Shown here piece after piece: positions 17,242 through 25,018 of a stretch of 49,492 bases of DNA. Source of the stretch: Moraxellaceae bacterium AER2_44_116 (GTDB lineage Bacteria > Pseudomonadota > Gammaproteobacteria > Pseudomonadales > Moraxellaceae); NCBI GenBank assembly GCA_006546595.1, contig VIAD01000019.1, positions 1-49,492 on the forward strand, in the 5' to 3' direction. The position numbers and the translations under genes were made by a program. The notes beneath the pieces are model-generated. The model worked only from the letters and a program-made list of their open reading frames with translations, made no database searches and had not been told where the DNA came from. Position 1 is the stretch's first letter, and every line of letters begins with the position of its first letter.

Positions 17242-17694
17242 TTAATTCCGCCCAGAGTGGCCAAAACCACCTGCACCACGATCTGTGGCAACAAACTCAT
17301 CAACAATCGTTAAATCTGCTTGTATGACTGGCACTAAGACATATTGTGCCAAACGTTCACCGACTTGAATAGTAAAAGGCGCGTGGCCACGATTCCAACA
17401 TGACAACATCAGTTCACCTTGATAGTCTGAATCTATTAAGCCGACAAGATTACCTAAAACAATACCATGCTTATGGCCTAATCCTGAACGTGGTAACACT
17501 AATCCCGCATAAGCAGCATCTTGAATATAAATCGCCAGCCCTGTACCAATTAATTTGGTTTCACCCGCTTCTAAGGTTAATGGTTCAGAAATACACGCAC
17601 GTAAATCTAAGCCCGCCGAACCTATTGTTGCGTAGCTTGGCAGTGGAAACTCTTGACCAATACGCGCATCTAATATCTTAACTTGTAGTTTCAT
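17242..17694 (-). CDS. dut: dUTP diphosphatase
   Basis: Hydrolyses dUTP to dUMP, keeping uracil out of DNA and supplying thymidylate synthesis. It is 150 residues, the trimeric family length. All five motifs are visible in order: AGLDLRA, PRSGLGHKHG, GLIDSDYQGEL, ERLAQYVLVPV and the C-terminal RGAGGFGHSG. It sits between coaBC (13 bp upstream) and algC, the order common in Pseudomonadales. Confidence 0.97.
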   Translation of the reverse strand: MKLQVKILDARIGQEFPLPSYATIGSAGLDLRACISEPLTLEAGETKLIGTGLAIYIQDAAYAGLVLPRSGLGHKHGIVLGNLVGLIDSDYQGELMLSCWNRGHAPFTIQVGERLAQYVLVPVIQADLTIVDEFVATDRGAGGFGHSGRN

Positions 17695-17707
17695 GACTCA
17701 TTCATCA

Positions 17708-18916
17708 TCAAAGGTGATTGATTAATTGTTTAGCACACAACGCAACTAATGTTCGCGCAATATACGCTTTGGGTGCTTTTTCTAAGTGTTTCATACCGTT
17801 ATGCCAAAATACGGTCATGGCATTATCATCACTTTGAAAGCCTATATCTGTACGTGAGACATCATTACAGGCAATCATATCTAATTTTTTAGCGTGTAAC
17901 TTAGCACGGGCATAATCTTCTACACGTTCTGTTTCTGCAGCAAAACCTAACATAAAAGGCTTATTAGGTAATTGGGCAATCGTCGCCACAATATCAGGAT
18001 TTTTGACTAATTCGATGCTGATAACATCACCCACTTTTTTGATTTTTTGCTCGGCAATATTCGCTGGCCGATAATCTGCAACGGCCGCTGTTGCCATAAA
18101 AACATCACACCCCAAAGCAACCGCTTCTTGACTTGCCGCCAACATCTCTAAAGCACTAATGACTTTAATTTGCTGAACACGGTCAGGTGTCGCGATATGC
18201 ACAGGACCGCTAATTAACGTCACCTGCGCGCCCGCTTCTATGCAGGCTTCCGCCAAAGAAAAACCCATTTTTCCTGAACTGTGATTACTAATATAACGAA
18301 CTGGGTCTAATGCCTCACGCGTTGGCCCCGCCGTAATAACCACGCGCTTACCTGTTAATAGACCCGTTTGAAATAAATTAGCGCAATGTTGTGCCAACTC
18401 AACCGCTTCCAACATACGTCCTGCACCCACATCACCACACGCTTGCAGGCCTGATGCGGGTTGAAAAACAGTCACGCCATGCGCTTGCAATGTGGCCACG
18501 TTTTCTTGCGTCACTTGTGCCGCCCACATTTGCTGATTCATGGCGGGAGCAACGGCACGTTTAGCGCGCGTCGCCAACCACAGTGTTGTTAATAAATCGT
18601 TGGCCGTGCCTTGTGCTAGTCGCGCCATGACATCAGCACTCGCTGGCGCAATTAATACTAAATCAGCCCAACGAGCTAATTCGATATGTCCCATACCTGC
18701 TTCGGCATCAGCATTTAATAGCTCGGTATGGACTGGATTGCCCGATAAAGCCTGCATCGTCAATGGCGTAATAAACTGCTGCGCCGCTGCGGTCATCACG
18801 ACTTGTACTTCTGCCCCTGCATCACGCAGACGGCGCACTAAATCAGCACTTTTATAGGCAGCAATGCCGCCACTGATCCCAAGAACAACACGTTTATGTA
18901 TTAATGTCGCCAACAT
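17708..18916 (-). CDS. coaBC: Bifunctional phosphopantothenoylcysteine decarboxylase/synthetase
   Basis: Carries out two consecutive steps of coenzyme A synthesis: ligation of cysteine to 4'-phosphopantothenate (CoaB, C-terminal) and FMN-dependent decarboxylation (CoaC, N-terminal). At 402 residues it is full length. GISGGIAAYKSADLVRRL opens the flavoprotein half, ASGLQACGDVGAGRM carries the CoaC active-site Cys, and ITAGPTREALDPVRYISN starts CoaB. SSGKMGF and the dimer-interface Lys region KNPDI follow. It is divergent from radC and heads the dut-algC-argB run. Confidence 0.97.
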   Translation of the reverse strand: MLATLIHKRVVLGISGGIAAYKSADLVRRLRDAGAEVQVVMTAAAQQFITPLTMQALSGNPVHTELLNADAEAGMGHIELARWADLVLIAPASADVMARLAQGTANDLLTTLWLATRAKRAVAPAMNQQMWAAQVTQENVATLQAHGVTVFQPASGLQACGDVGAGRMLEAVELAQHCANLFQTGLLTGKRVVITAGPTREALDPVRYISNHSSGKMGFSLAEACIEAGAQVTLISGPVHIATPDRVQQIKVISALEMLAASQEAVALGCDVFMATAAVADYRPANIAEQKIKKVGDVISIELVKNPDIVATIAQLPNKPFMLGFAAETERVEDYARAKLHAKKLDMIACNDVSRTDIGFQSDDNAMTVFWHNGMKHLEKAPKAYIARTLVALCAKQLINHL

Positions 18917-18992
18917 TGAGCTTAATCATCACAAGACAAAACAATGCAACAAAGATACCATTACTAAGACCATTGATAAAAGGATTTATACC

Positions 18993-19667
18993 ATGTCTAT
19001 TACAGATTGGCCTATTGCAGAGCGTCCGCGTGAGAAATTACTGCAACAGGGGGCTGAATACCTCTCTGATGCCGAATTATTAGCCGTTTTCTTACGAACA
19101 GGCACAGCCCAAAAAACAGCCGTTGATATTGGTCGCGATTTAATTAACAACTTTGGTTCATTACGCCATTTATTAGAAGCAATGCCTGAAGATGTACTCG
19201 CTCAAGATGGCATTGGCCCTGCTAAATATGCCCTATTAATGGCCTCTCTCGAATTGGGACGGCGACATTTAGCCCAATCTCTTGGCGAAAAAGAATTACT
19301 GACCAATCCGCAAATGGTAAAAAGCTTTTTACGCGCTCGCCTACGTCATCAACGTCATGAAGTTTTTGCGGCGTTATTTTTAGACACGCAAAATAAATTA
19401 CTGACTTTTGAAATCTTATTTCAAGGCACATTAGATAGTTGTGCTGTGCATCCACGAGAAGTCGTTAAACGTGCTATCGCGTTACATGCCGCAAGTATTA
19501 TTTTTGCCCACAATCATCCTTCGGGTCATGCCGAACCCTCTGCCGCCGATAAAAGTATTACTGAGCGTTTAAAGTCGGCACTGGCGTTGATTGATGTCCG
19601 CGTGCTGGATCATTTGGTGATTGGTGATAGTGACGTTGTCTCGCTAGCGGAACGAGGTTGGATTTAG
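18993..19667 (+). CDS. radC: RadC-family JAMM protein
   Basis: A 224-residue RadC/YicR protein. The N-terminal part carries a helix-hairpin-helix-like segment (EDVLAQDGIGPAKYALL) and the C-terminal part the JAMM zinc motif HNHPSGHAEPSAAD, with upstream Glu in EVFAALFLD. The historical link to DNA repair in E. coli is doubtful and the true role is unsettled. The start at 18993 has AGGA eight bases upstream. The open frame extends 43 codons further back into the divergent coaBC gene without support. Confidence 0.95.
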   Translation: MSITDWPIAERPREKLLQQGAEYLSDAELLAVFLRTGTAQKTAVDIGRDLINNFGSLRHLLEAMPEDVLAQDGIGPAKYALLMASLELGRRHLAQSLGEKELLTNPQMVKSFLRARLRHQRHEVFAALFLDTQNKLLTFEILFQGTLDSCAVHPREVVKRAIALHAASIIFAHNHPSGHAEPSAADKSITERLKSALALIDVRVLDHLVIGDSDVVSLAERGWI

Positions 19668-19697
19668 ATTGCTTCCCATAATATAAGAGAAAAACAA

Positions 19698-20546
19698 ATG
19701 AATTATAGCAACCCAGAATTACCGACTTCTGAACCCGAATCTGTTGCACGAGGTGAATTAGGAGAACTCATACGATTATTGTGCATAGTTATTGTCATAA
19801 TTGTCGTTATAGTTGGCTTTATTGACCGTCTGGTCTATTTTTTAGCACCAAGAACACCCTTTATTTGGGAAACTTATCTCGCGCAGACCGTTAATGTTGC
19901 CACGTTTATTGCGAAAGAAAATACCGCACCCACCCATCATGCTATCGAGCGCGAACTACAACAGAGGGCTAATGGCATTGCGAGGTTGATGTTAATACCG
20001 ACTGACATGCCCATAACTGTTCACTATGTCGATACTGGTGTTGTCAATGCCTTTGCAACCATTGGAGGACATTTATTTATCTATCAAGGCTTATTAGATA
20101 AAATTCAGTTTGAAGAAGAGCTAGATGCCGTTTTAATACACGAAATAACCCACGTCTACAAACAGCATATCGCACAACAAATGAGCCGATCTCTGTTACT
20201 CATCGGTACGTTATCAGCAATGCATATGAATAATTCAGGTTTAGGTCGTTGGATATTAGGCGATAGTAGTCAGTTGGGATTAATGGCCTACTCACGCTCT
20301 GCGGAAAAAGAAGCCGATCTTATGGCGATGCAAATAAGTCAAAAGCGTTACGGGCACACTCAAGGAATGGTCAGCCTAATGAAAACACTCGACAAGGAAA
20401 CAAAAAATCAGCCACAACTCGCTTGGACACAATCACATCCTGATACCATTTCACGAATTTTGGCTGCACAACAGTACATGCCGACAGGTAATACCACATT
20501 ACCTATCGGCATGCATGACCTTCCTGCCTACTTTAAGCACCATTAA
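19698..20546 (+). CDS. M48-family membrane metalloprotease
   Basis: A 282-residue protein with one strong membrane helix near residues 28-50, which leaves the catalytic part anchored. The zinc site HEITH is at 148-152 and the third ligand Glu is in the EKEAD motif at about 205, so the active site is intact. A GGHLFIYQGLL strand precedes it, as in other M48 peptidases (BepA/LoiP/HtpX superfamily). Substrates are unknown. It starts 30 bp after radC and ends 5 bp from the stop of a convergent YbjQ-like gene. The association with YbjQ proteins may be functional. Confidence 0.85.
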   Translation: MNYSNPELPTSEPESVARGELGELIRLLCIVIVIIVVIVGFIDRLVYFLAPRTPFIWETYLAQTVNVATFIAKENTAPTHHAIERELQQRANGIARLMLIPTDMPITVHYVDTGVVNAFATIGGHLFIYQGLLDKIQFEEELDAVLIHEITHVYKQHIAQQMSRSLLLIGTLSAMHMNNSGLGRWILGDSSQLGLMAYSRSAEKEADLMAMQISQKRYGHTQGMVSLMKTLDKETKNQPQLAWTQSHPDTISRILAAQQYMPTGNTTLPIGMHDLPAYFKHH

Positions 20547-20551
20547 CGTAT

Positions 20552-21622
20552 TTACTTTTGCCCGTGTATCTGATGCCTTGACTGATAAAATTCACGATAT
20601 TTTTTAGACAAAGCGTCAGCATCATATTGATAAAAGCCTAATATACCTTTTTGAAGCGGGACTGAGATAACCATTCCTGTTTTTTGTGCCCGCCAATAAT
20701 CATCATTGACATCGTCAAAGCGAATAACTGGAAACAATAACTTCGTCGGTTTTAAGCTGATATCTTCCTGCAAAACATAAGACACGTCCTGCAAAGGCGA
20801 AGCGGTTAGAGTGTTAAGGCGTAAAGCGATAAAATATAATGCCGCAGCCATCATCGGGACAAACAAAACCGTCAGCAGTACTTTATCGGAAATTGGCAAA
20901 TTAGAACGCTTACTACGAAAGATCGCGGTGATCGCTAATAAACTTGCAACACAAAAGAAAACACGCCACGGAGCACCATTGACGTAACGCAACAAAGGTA
21001 TTTTATTAGCAAGAACGCTTTCAGAAATACAATAAACTGCTAACAGTAAAGTTACACCCAAACTGATTTGAGCATACCTATTTTTAAACGTCTGAAACTG
21101 TTTAGTTTCTACTTCAGGGATGATGACAGGTTGGTAATGCGCCACACTACAAGCAACATCATCTTGCGCCGTGACAAAAGCAGTTCCATAAGCAAGCACT
21201 TCAACTTGCGGTGCTTCACCCTGTCGAGGATTAGAAATTTGCGTTGTTTCAAATTTAACATTAAAAATCATCGAGGCATTCTGAGCTTTTGCCGCTTGCT
21301 TCATCCGAACAATTGCCTGCCTACGCCCCCTGTGGATTAAGTCTTCATACACAGAATAATTTCCACCCACAAACTTCCGCAATCCACCTAAAAGAAAACG
21401 AAAATAGTCTGAGCCAATCACTGCACTACCCGCAACTAACATGGGGTCTTGTCTAGTATTAGGAATACGTTGAGGATAACGCGTTGCAAACACCAATATA
21501 TTTTTAACGGTGAGTTCTTCCTCTTTAAGTGAGCGCAAATGCACTCTCTCGTTGTGGCGACCACGGAAATAGCCGATAACAACGAACAACAAAAAGATCG
21601 CTAACTTAATGACAGCCGCCAT
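20552..21622 (-). CDS. Membrane protein with YbjQ-like (heavy-metal-binding) domain
   Basis: A 356-residue protein. A short N-terminal hydrophobic helix (LAIFLLFVVIGYF) is followed by a YbjQ/DUF74-like domain at about residues 40-155. That domain shares the pattern of the next gene's product: G-x-x-x-GSDYFR..LGGLRKFVGG..YEDLIHRGRRQAIVRM..AA..NASMIFNV..VLAYGTA. Three or four further membrane helices occupy roughly 180-275, and a C-terminal soluble segment follows. It looks like a YbjQ paralogue fused to a membrane part. The family name heavy-metal-binding comes from annotation tradition; no metal motif is obvious. It lies 12 bp after ybjQ, so the two are probably cotranscribed. Confidence 0.7.
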   Translation of the reverse strand: MAAVIKLAIFLLFVVIGYFRGRHNERVHLRSLKEEELTVKNILVFATRYPQRIPNTRQDPMLVAGSAVIGSDYFRFLLGGLRKFVGGNYSVYEDLIHRGRRQAIVRMKQAAKAQNASMIFNVKFETTQISNPRQGEAPQVEVLAYGTAFVTAQDDVACSVAHYQPVIIPEVETKQFQTFKNRYAQISLGVTLLLAVYCISESVLANKIPLLRYVNGAPWRVFFCVASLLAITAIFRSKRSNLPISDKVLLTVLFVPMMAAALYFIALRLNTLTASPLQDVSYVLQEDISLKPTKLLFPVIRFDDVNDDYWRAQKTGMVISVPLQKGILGFYQYDADALSKKYREFYQSRHQIHGQK

Positions 21623-21634
21623 AATATCGACATC

Positions 21635-21949
21635 CTATTTAAGCGTTACCGCAGTACCATAGGCTAAAATCTCTGCGGCTCCCGTCGTTACGGATGTTGA
21701 TGTATAGCGAACATTTAATACTGCATTTGCCCCTAATTGCTCGGCCTGCTCTACCATACGATTGGTCGCTTGATTACGTGCCTCCGTTAAAAGCTCGGTA
21801 TATGCTTTTAACTCACCACCCACGACATTTTTAAGCCCAGCCATAATGTCACGCCCAACATGCTTACTACGGACTGTACTGCCTTGGACAACACCTAGAT
21901 GAGCTATAATTTGACGATCAGGTATAATCTCTAGATTACTGAGCAACAT
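21635..21949 (-). CDS. ybjQ: YbjQ family protein
   Basis: A 104-residue soluble protein of the YbjQ/DUF74 family, which forms pentamers of unknown function. Family hallmarks are visible: GVVQGSTVRSKHVGRDIMAGLKN (G-x-V-x-G near the start), VGGELKAYTELLTEAR, ATNRMVEQAEQLGANAVLNVRY, and the closing ILAYGTAV. The start at 21949 has GGAAG nine bases upstream; the frame continues 18 codons further back without a site. It is the first gene of a pair with the membrane YbjQ paralogue and is divergent from the S6 operon. Confidence 0.88.
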   Translation of the reverse strand: MLLSNLEIIPDRQIIAHLGVVQGSTVRSKHVGRDIMAGLKNVVGGELKAYTELLTEARNQATNRMVEQAEQLGANAVLNVRYTSTSVTTGAAEILAYGTAVTLK

Positions 21950-22038
21950 ATCTTTATCTTCCTTATTTTTTCCATCACAACAGACTTTTTCATGGTGTAT
22001 CAACTATAAACCATGTGCGTACACTATTCTAACACCTC

Positions 22039-22058
22039 TTACACTTCAAAAAGTGTAA
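22039..22058. promoter_or_regulatory. Perfect 8-4-8 inverted repeat upstream of ybjQ
   Basis: TTACACTT (22039-22046), CAAA, AAGTGTAA (22051-22058) is a perfect inverted repeat in the divergent region between ybjQ and rpsF. On the minus strand a TAGAAT hexamer (22031-22026) follows closely, so the repeat would overlap the -35 area of a ybjQ promoter. This looks like a repressor or activator site; the regulator is unknown. Confidence 0.45.
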
Positions 22059-22090
22059 CCAAAACCGCAGTAGCCATAAACATTTATTCA

Positions 22091-22119
22091 TTGCCTCACT
22101 TACCTATCTACCGTATAAT
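22091..22119 (+). promoter_or_regulatory. Sigma-70 promoter of the rpsF operon
   Basis: TTGCCT (22091-22096), a 17-bp spacer and a consensus TATAAT (22114-22119). It is about 150 bp upstream of rpsF, the expected place for this operon. Transcription should start near 22126, at the foot of a hairpin. Confidence 0.75.
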
Positions 22120-22126
22120 CCGCCAC

Positions 22127-22150
22127 CCTTTGTTGCAAGTTCAACAAAGG
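22127..22150 (+). promoter_or_regulatory. Hairpin at the predicted 5' end of the rpsF mRNA
   Basis: CCTTTGTTG (22127-22135), loop CAAGTT, CAACAAAGG (22142-22150): a perfect 9-bp stem starting within a base or two of the predicted transcription start. A stem at the very 5' end commonly protects an mRNA from RNase E and RppH; that role is inferred. Confidence 0.55.
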
Positions 22151-22222
22151 TAGCGAATCCAATAACGTGTTTACGGCTGACGAAGGTATTTTTTGTTTGT
22201 CCTGTTAATTATTGTGATTTTA

Positions 22223-22267
22223 CTCCTTGCCCCCGCAATATCGCTGGGGCTGCCAACCCGTAAGGAG
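22223..22267 (+). promoter_or_regulatory. Probable S6:S18-binding autoregulatory leader of rpsF
   Basis: CTCCTT (22223-22228) can pair with AAGGAG (22262-22267), which is the rpsF ribosome-binding site. Inside, GCCCC (22229-22233) pairs with GGGGC (22246-22250), and an unpaired stretch with CCG (22258-22260) remains on the 3' side. A stem-loop with a bulged CCG ahead of rpsF is the described S6:S18-binding element of bacterial S6 leaders. Here it would sequester the start site. Pairing is read directly; the regulatory role is known for the family and inferred here. Confidence 0.6.
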
Positions 22268-22272
22268 CAAAC

Positions 22273-22653
22273 ATGCGTCATTACGAAATCGTTTTGCTGG
22301 TTCACCCAGATCAAAGCGAACAAGTCTCTGCTATGGTAGAGCGTTACACCGCGACGGTGAAAGACTCTGGTGGTCAAGTCCATCGTTTAGAAGATTGGGG
22401 TCGTCGCCAACTCGCTTATCCCATCGACAAAATTCACAAAGCACATTATGTGTTGTTGAACGTCGAATGCGATCAAAAAATTGTTGATGAATTGGGCGAA
22501 GCCTTCCGCTACAACGATGCCGTTATTCGTAACGTGATTATTCGTCGCGATGCTGCTATTACCGAAGAGTCCTTGTTAGCTAAAAGTGCCGAAGAAAAAC
22601 GCGCTCGTAAAGCTGCACGCTCTGACGACTCCCTTTCTTCTGATGAAGGTTAA
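22273..22653 (+). CDS. rpsF: 30S ribosomal protein S6
   Basis: A 126-residue small-subunit protein that binds 16S rRNA together with S18. MRHYEIVLLVHPDQSEQV is the typical start and LEDWGRRQLAYPI is the family signature near residue 42. The acidic/serine-rich C-terminus (SDDSLSSDEG) follows the conserved fold; in E. coli this tail is a target of RimK glutamylation, and the tail here lacks a Glu run. It is the first gene of rpsF-rpsR-rplI. Confidence 0.98.
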   Translation: MRHYEIVLLVHPDQSEQVSAMVERYTATVKDSGGQVHRLEDWGRRQLAYPIDKIHKAHYVLLNVECDQKIVDELGEAFRYNDAVIRNVIIRRDAAITEESLLAKSAEEKRARKAARSDDSLSSDEG

Positions 22654-22670
22654 CCTTTAGGAGATTCATC

Positions 22671-22898
22671 ATGGCGCGTTTTTACCGTCGTCGCAAATTC
22701 TGCCGTTTCACCGCAGAAAACACCGTTTATATTGACTACAAAGATTTAGAAACTTTGAAGCAATACGTCACTGAAAATGGCAAAATTGTCCCTAGCCGTA
22801 TTACAGGTACAAAAGCTCGTTATCAGCGTCAGTTGGCATTAGCCATCAAGCAAGCCCGTTATTTGGCTCTGCTCCCTTATACCGACAACCATCAGTAA
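22671..22898 (+). CDS. rpsR: 30S ribosomal protein S18
   Basis: A 75-residue protein that forms a heterodimer with S6 on the 30S platform. FYRRRKFCRFTAENTVYIDY and KIVPSRITGTKARYQRQLA are the conserved blocks. A single Cys near residue 11 is present in this zinc-independent form. It lies 17 bp after rpsF with AGGAG as the site. Confidence 0.98.
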   Translation: MARFYRRRKFCRFTAENTVYIDYKDLETLKQYVTENGKIVPSRITGTKARYQRQLALAIKQARYLALLPYTDNHQ

Positions 22899-22910
22899 GA
22901 GGCGTGCATA

Positions 22911-23357
22911 ATGGAAATTATTCTGCTTGAGAAAGTCACCAACTTAGGCGCGTTAGGCGCAAAAGTAAACGTAAAATCTGGCTATGGCCGTAACTTCTTG
23001 ATTCCTTATGGCAAAGCAGTTCCTGCGACTAAAGCCAATTTGGAAGCTTTTGAAGCCCGTCGCGCTGAGTTAGAACGTCAAGAAGCTGAAGTATTAGCCA
23101 ACGCGCAAGCACGTGCTACTCAGTTGTCCAGTGTTGCTGTGGTTATCGCTGCTAAATCGGGCGACGAAGGCAAGCTGTTCGGCTCTGTTGGTACACGCGA
23201 CATCGCTGAAGCAATTACTGCTGCTGGCGTTGCTGTTGACAAACTCGAAGTTCGCTTGCCTAATGGCGCACTTCGTAACACGGGCGCATTCACGATTGCT
23301 CTGCATTTGCATAGCGATGTGGTTGCCGAAGTGTCATTGACGATTGTTTCTGAATAA
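22911..23357 (+). CDS. rplI: 50S ribosomal protein L9
   Basis: A 148-residue protein with the usual two globular domains joined by a long helix. The N-terminal domain has VTNLGALGAKVNVKSGYGRN, the L9 signature. The linker helix (EAFEARRAELERQEAEVLA) follows, then the C-terminal domain with GKLFGSVGTRDIAEAI. It lies 12 bp after rpsR and is followed by a strong terminator, so it closes the operon. Confidence 0.98.
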   Translation: MEIILLEKVTNLGALGAKVNVKSGYGRNFLIPYGKAVPATKANLEAFEARRAELERQEAEVLANAQARATQLSSVAVVIAAKSGDEGKLFGSVGTRDIAEAITAAGVAVDKLEVRLPNGALRNTGAFTIALHLHSDVVAEVSLTIVSE

Positions 23358-23375
23358 GAACAGCCGTTGATGCAA

Positions 23376-23413
23376 TAAAAAGCACTGTTATGGCAACATA
23401 ACGGTGCTTTTTT
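23376..23413 (+). terminator. Intrinsic terminator of the rpsF-rpsR-rplI operon
   Basis: AGCACTGTTATG (23381-23392), a GCAA tetraloop and CATAACGGTGCT (23397-23408) form a 12-bp stem with one G-U pair, followed by six T residues. An A tract precedes it, so it could also work in reverse. The following 200 bp to dnaB show no other clear feature. Confidence 0.9.
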
Positions 23414-23614
23414 ATCCTCTGTGTTTTTTCAAATGCAACACATTCGCCAATAAAAAATCTCTAAAAAAATCTAGGTTAATACATTATTTTGTGGCTTAAT
23501 TAAGGTCTGCATCGCCGTGTTGCTCGCCAAAACAAAGAGAAAATACAATCTACGCCAAGCACGTATTACGTTAAAAAACCTATCTACCGTCGTTCATTTT
23601 TCGCTGGTATCACG

Positions 23615-25018
23615 ATGAATACAAGTCTTCAAATTGCTGACAATGATGTTGTTACTTTGCTCAAAGTGCCGCCGCATAGTCTCACACTAGAGCAAGCCAT
23701 TCTCTCAGGATTAATGGCAGAACCCGAAGTGTGGGATAATTTAGCCGCCATTATCAGCGATACAGATTTTTACTCGCCACGCCATAAGATGATTTTTGAT
23801 GCCATTGCGACGCTAATCAAACAGGAGCAACCCTGCGATGCCCTGCTGGTTGCCAAGCACATGGAAGAGATTGGTACATTAGAAAAAGCAGGTGGTGAAG
23901 CCTATTTAGGACAAATTCTACGTGACTCGCCTGCGACAACCGCCAACATCGAAATTTATGCGGAGCGTGTGCGTGAGTTTTCTATTTTACGACAACTAAT
24001 TTCAAGCACGAGTGATATTGCCAACTCGGCTTATCATCCCAAAGGTGAATCCGCCTCAGCGATTCTCGATCAAGCGGAAAGTAAAATATTTGCCATTGCC
24101 GAACAACAAAAAAACCGTACCGTGCAAAGTGGCCCACAACTGATTAAGCCCTTGCTCGCTAAAACATTGCAAAAAATTGATGAACTTTTTCACTCAAGTG
24201 AAGCATTAACAGGCATTAGCACAGGATTTTCCGACTTAGATAAACGCACGATGGGTTTGCACGGCGGTAGCTTGGTCATTGTTGCGGCACGCCCCAGTAT
24301 GGGGAAAACCACATTTGCCATGAATCTCGTCGAAAGTGTCATTTTTAACACCGATTTACCCGCGTTGGTCTTTTCGATGGAAATGCCTGCCGACCAATTA
24401 TTATTACGGATGTTGTCTTCGATTGGTGGTGTTGACCAAGGACGCGTACGCTCGGGCAAATTGGAAGATGAAGACTGGCCACGCCTAACGTCGGCGATTA
24501 CTCAACTCAATGAAAAACTCCTGTATATTGATGACAGTGCGGCCTTGCCTCCTTCAGAGTTACGCGCCCGCGCCCGTCGTGTTGCCCGCGATCATGGTGG
24601 CAAAATGGGCTTAATCATGGTTGACTATTTACAGTTAATGCGCGTACCCGGTTTTGATAATAACCGTGTGAATGAAGTCGCCGAAATTTCCCGCTCGCTG
24701 AAAGCATTAGCCAAAGAATTAGACTGCCCCGTTGTTGCACTGTCACAGTTAAGTCGTAATTTAGAAAGTCGTCCCAACAAACGCCCCATTATGTCTGACT
24801 TGCGTGAATCGGGTTCTATTGAGCAAGATGCTGATTTAATTATGTTTATTTATCGTGATGAAGTGTATAACGCAGACTCTAAAGATAAAGGCACCGCCGA
24901 AATTATTATTGCCAAACAGCGTAACGGCCCTATTGGTACATCAAGATTAGCTTTCTTGGGGCATTTAACCAAGTTCCAGACCTTAGCTCCTGAATACTAT
25001 CGACCCGATGATGAATAA
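23615..25018 (+). CDS. dnaB: Replicative DNA helicase
   Basis: The hexameric 5'-3' helicase of the replication fork, 467 residues. The N-terminal domain (LTLEQAILSGLMAEPEVWDN...) binds primase. The RecA-like motor has Walker A ARPSMGKTTFA near residue 225, Walker B-type LIMVDYLQLM, and the DnaB signature LSQLSRNLESRPNKRPIMSD with the arginine finger region. No intein interrupts these motifs. The stop TAA overlaps the alr start (TAATG). No strong ribosome-binding site precedes the start. Confidence 0.98.
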   Translation: MNTSLQIADNDVVTLLKVPPHSLTLEQAILSGLMAEPEVWDNLAAIISDTDFYSPRHKMIFDAIATLIKQEQPCDALLVAKHMEEIGTLEKAGGEAYLGQILRDSPATTANIEIYAERVREFSILRQLISSTSDIANSAYHPKGESASAILDQAESKIFAIAEQQKNRTVQSGPQLIKPLLAKTLQKIDELFHSSEALTGISTGFSDLDKRTMGLHGGSLVIVAARPSMGKTTFAMNLVESVIFNTDLPALVFSMEMPADQLLLRMLSSIGGVDQGRVRSGKLEDEDWPRLTSAITQLNEKLLYIDDSAALPPSELRARARRVARDHGGKMGLIMVDYLQLMRVPGFDNNRVNEVAEISRSLKALAKELDCPVVALSQLSRNLESRPNKRPIMSDLRESGSIEQDADLIMFIYRDEVYNADSKDKGTAEIIIAKQRNGPIGTSRLAFLGHLTKFQTLAPEYYRPDDE

